64,000 nt of DNA from Neobacillus sp. YX16 (GTDB lineage Bacteria > Bacillota > Bacilli > Bacillales > Cytobacillaceae). The first letter of the stretch is position 1, and each line of letters opens with the position of its first letter. Shown in pieces: positions 62,278 to 64,000 of this stretch. Made by a program: the position numbers and the translations under genes. Below the pieces are notes generated by a model. It was not told the DNA's origin. It made no database searches and saw nothing but the letters and a program-made list of their open reading frames with translations. The stretch covers positions 3,920,001-3,984,000 of the forward strand of contig NZ_CP126115.1 in the NCBI RefSeq assembly GCF_030123505.1, in the 5' to 3' direction.

Positions 62278-62952
62278 TTATAAACCGATTTGATCGACTG
62301 CATATGTTGCTTGTTCTGTACTGAATCCTTCATATACTAATTGGTCAATTAATCCACTTCTTGAAAATGCTGTATAATCTAGATAGTTTTTACCAGATAG
62401 TACAGCTTGTTCGTTCCAATCAACTGTAATGTTATCGACTGCGAATGTTGCATCTTGATTGCTGTAACCTTCGTACTCTAACTGTTTAATAAGACCTTGC
62501 CTAGAAAATGCTGTATAATCGAGGTAACTCTTTGCTGCTCTTAATGCGTTTTCTTGAGAAAGAGTTAATTTAGGTTTTGCTGCTTCAGCTGCTGCTGCTT
62601 CAGCTGCTGCCTTGGCTGCTGCTTCCTCTTCGGCTTTCTTACGAGCTTCCTCTTCAGCTTTTGCCTTAGCTTCTTCTTCAGCTTTAGCTTCAGCTTCAGC
62701 TTCTTCCTTAGCTTTTTCTTCCACAGACTTCTCTTTTTTAGCTGGCTCTTCTTGTTTTACATCAGTCGTTGCAGGTTCAGCTGTTTCAGTAGATGTATCC
62801 GTTTCAGCGCCGACTCCCCACATTATAAAACATACAACTATTAGTATTAAGTTTCTTTTAACTTTACCATTTCGTTTGATTAGACCGAATACAAGCAATA
62901 CCAATGAAACTATTAACCCTAAAAATCCAACAACAAGTAAAAATGCACTCAT
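62278..62952 (-). CDS. Ltp-like membrane protein (superinfection-exclusion type)
   Basis: 224 aa. Two N-terminal membrane helices (about 3-25 and 33-50), an E/A/K-rich coiled segment (about 65-125), and two copies of a 42-residue three-helix Ltp domain: NALRAAKSYLDYTAFSRQGL and AVLSGKNYLDYTAFSRSGLI, each ending AT-AVD-I. The Ltp lipoprotein of Streptococcus phage TP-J34 blocks DNA injection by related phages. Here the anchor is a membrane hairpin, not a lipobox. It is in an integrated element, so a defence role is plausible but unproven. Confidence 0.75.
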   Translation of the reverse strand: MSAFLLVVGFLGLIVSLVLLVFGLIKRNGKVKRNLILIVVCFIMWGVGAETDTSTETAEPATTDVKQEEPAKKEKSVEEKAKEEAEAEAKAEEEAKAKAEEEARKKAEEEAAAKAAAEAAAAEAAKPKLTLSQENALRAAKSYLDYTAFSRQGLIKQLEYEGYSNQDATFAVDNITVDWNEQAVLSGKNYLDYTAFSRSGLIDQLVYEGFSTEQATYAVDQIGL

Positions 62953-62970
62953 AATATATGATTCCTCCTA

Positions 62971-63186
62971 TTAATTAAGTAGATTATTGATACGTCTTTC
63001 TAGTTCTTTGACATCATCTGGATTACTTCCAAATACTTCAAAGTTTTCTGCTGCAAATAAGATTACTAATTTTTCAGCACTCTCAACTAATTTATCAACT
63101 TTCTTTTTAGTTTTTGAGCTGATCGTAACCATTTCGCTAGTTTTTTCTTTTTTAAATCCAAGATAATAACCGTTCTTTCCCTTCAT
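62971..63186 (-). CDS. Hypothetical protein, possibly frameshifted at its start
   Basis: 71 aa, mostly helical at the C-terminus (KKKVDKLVESAEKL, DDVKELERRINNLLN). The ATG has no good ribosome binding site. Upstream, another frame starts behind AAGGTG at 63224 as MVWVEHKRK; adding one A to the AAAA run near 63204 would join it to IPYWMKGKNGYYLGF. So the gene may be longer and broken by one base. No family recognised. Confidence 0.5.
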   Translation of the reverse strand: MKGKNGYYLGFKKEKTSEMVTISSKTKKKVDKLVESAEKLVILFAAENFEVFGSNPDDVKELERRINNLLN

Positions 63187-63377
63187 CCAATAAGGGATTT
63201 TCGTTTGTGCTCAACCCAAACCATCACCTTACAAAATACTATTTCTATATACATAAATATATTACAATTATATTACAATTTACAAAATTAGTATACTGTT
63301 ATTTTGTAATATATTTACTTTTTATAAATTTAGTAGGACTACTTCCCTATGTATAAAGAAGTAGTCCATTTATTCAA

Positions 63378-63752
63378 TTAGATGGCAGCCTTAATCATCA
63401 TGCATAAGATGATCGTTGCTGTACAAAATCCATAAAATCCGTAAAACCACAGTGGTAGGCCGTCCTCGTCCAATTTCATATATCCAATTTGCTCCAGTCT
63501 TTTCATAGTCTTTTTAACTTGGTTCAATGATGGTTTGAAAGTTGACCTATTATGCTTCATTTTCTTGATGGCATATTTAACATTGTCCATGAAAAGATTT
63601 TTGTTAATTTCAACTATTGCTTGCTCTCTAACGCTTGCTCCAATCTCAAATAATATGCGTGATATAATTTGTTGTTCTGGAGTTAGTTGCGACATAGCTT
63701 GGTAATAAAATGGTTTTGCTTTTTGAATGATTAATTTCATAGTTTGGTTCAT
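63378..63752 (-). CDS. Hypothetical protein with a C-terminal membrane helix
   Basis: 124 aa, basic (KYAIKKMKHNRSTFKPSLNQ) with a possible winged-helix-like middle (VKKTMKRLEQIGYMKLDEDG) and a final membrane helix (FYGFCTATIILCMMIKAAI). Tail-anchored topology is likely. GGAG stands 10 nt before the ATG at 63752, better than an in-frame ATG 15 nt upstream. No family recognised. Confidence 0.55.
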   Translation of the reverse strand: MNQTMKLIIQKAKPFYYQAMSQLTPEQQIISRILFEIGASVREQAIVEINKNLFMDNVKYAIKKMKHNRSTFKPSLNQVKKTMKRLEQIGYMKLDEDGLPLWFYGFYGFCTATIILCMMIKAAI

Positions 63753-63893
63753 AGTAATCAGCTCCATTTCATTTTATGGAGTAATTGTATCGACCTTTTT
63801 AAAAATGTAAATTTGAAAATAAAATTGATATTTTATACTATTCATTATGATAAAGTCCTTATATTAATAAAGTAAATGTTGTTAAAGTAATTT

Positions 63894-64000
63894 TTACGAA
63901 GATAAGCTGATTTCCATATCGAAACGTTCTTCAAACATTTTAATGAACTTGCCATAAGAGACTGAAAAAGCTCCGTCTCCTTTTACAGCCAAATCCGCAA
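63894..64000 (-). CDS. C-terminal end of an unidentified protein (partial)
   Basis: 35 codons open from the window edge to a TAA at 63894: ADLAVKGDGAFSVSYGKFIK and MFEERFDMEISLSS. Part of the integrated element. Too short to identify. Confidence 0.45.
   Translation of the reverse strand, partial: ADLAVKGDGAFSVSYGKFIKMFEERFDMEISLSS

Overview
The window looks like chromosomal DNA from a spore-forming Bacillaceae species. The evidence is AT-rich DNA, strong AAGGAGG-type ribosome binding sites with many TTG and GTG starts, and typical Bacillus genes: ccpN with a PPDK regulator and ppdK, a YbxH-like protein, an FbpB-like small protein, a YvrC/B/A-type B12 uptake operon, YesMN-type regulators and a YesL/DUF624 protein. 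All family names come from reading the translations; no database search was run.

Layout. 0-4.5 kb: an acidic hypothetical protein, a CBS protein, an endonuclease IV, a HIT-like protein, a short 52-bp tandem repeat and an ADP-ribosylglycohydrolase. 4.6-20.6 kb: one D-Ala-D-Ala carboxypeptidase gene (peptidase S13) cut in two. Its C-terminal half lies at 4.6-5.6 kb and its N-terminal half at 20.2-20.6 kb, on the same strand and in the right order. About 14.6 kb of accessory DNA lies between them: an intact second S13 gene, remnants of HNH, HsdR and IS1182-type genes, a 5-nt-periodic tract, and a cassette with a duplicated-domain protein, a LysM protein, a small Y/P-rich-start protein and two very large proteins of unknown function (1031 and 1488 aa). 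20.8-30.3 kb: a LysM/GH18 spore-lytic type enzyme, the Hen1-Pnkp RNA repair pair, a regulator fusing an HTH to an F1-ATPase beta-like body, a SUV3-like RNA helicase and a YbxH-like protein. 30.5-37.4 kb: a sugar-dehydrogenase-like protein, a cupin, a truncated MFS gene, two lipoproteins (DUF4822 and ankyrin) and an OmpR-type two-component system. 37.7-43.7 kb: the ccpN-ppsR-ppdK operon with two CcpN-box matches at its promoter, a Fpg/Nei glycosylase, tRNA-Ile and tRNA-Gly, a DUF1450 protein and an FbpB-like protein. 43.9-45.6 kb: a VOC protein and an aromatic acid exporter-like protein.

45.6-52.6 kb: a cobalamin operon behind a B12 riboswitch (binding lipoprotein, permease, ATPase-CbiZ fusion, cbiA, btuR, second binding protein), ending next to a decayed ABC binding-protein gene. 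52.6-59.6 kb: a CcpA-type (cre) controlled sugar ABC operon (two permeases and a binding protein, no ATPase) carrying a MITE-like element between the permease genes, followed by a YesMN-type sensor and regulator, with a divergent YesL protein. 59.9-61.3 kb: a membrane protein gene with two in-frame stops. At 61.4 kb the 3' half of a tRNA-Leu(CAA) marks the edge of an integrated element that runs off the right end. Its visible genes include a GIY-YIG-like protein and an Ltp-type superinfection-exclusion-like protein.

The main functional links are salvage, uptake and adenosylation of cobalamin under one riboswitch; gluconeogenic PPDK made with its own bifunctional regulator and the repressor CcpN; and RNA end repair by Hen1 and Pnkp. 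The least explained parts are the 14.6-kb insertion with its two giant proteins and the HTH/F1-beta regulator.
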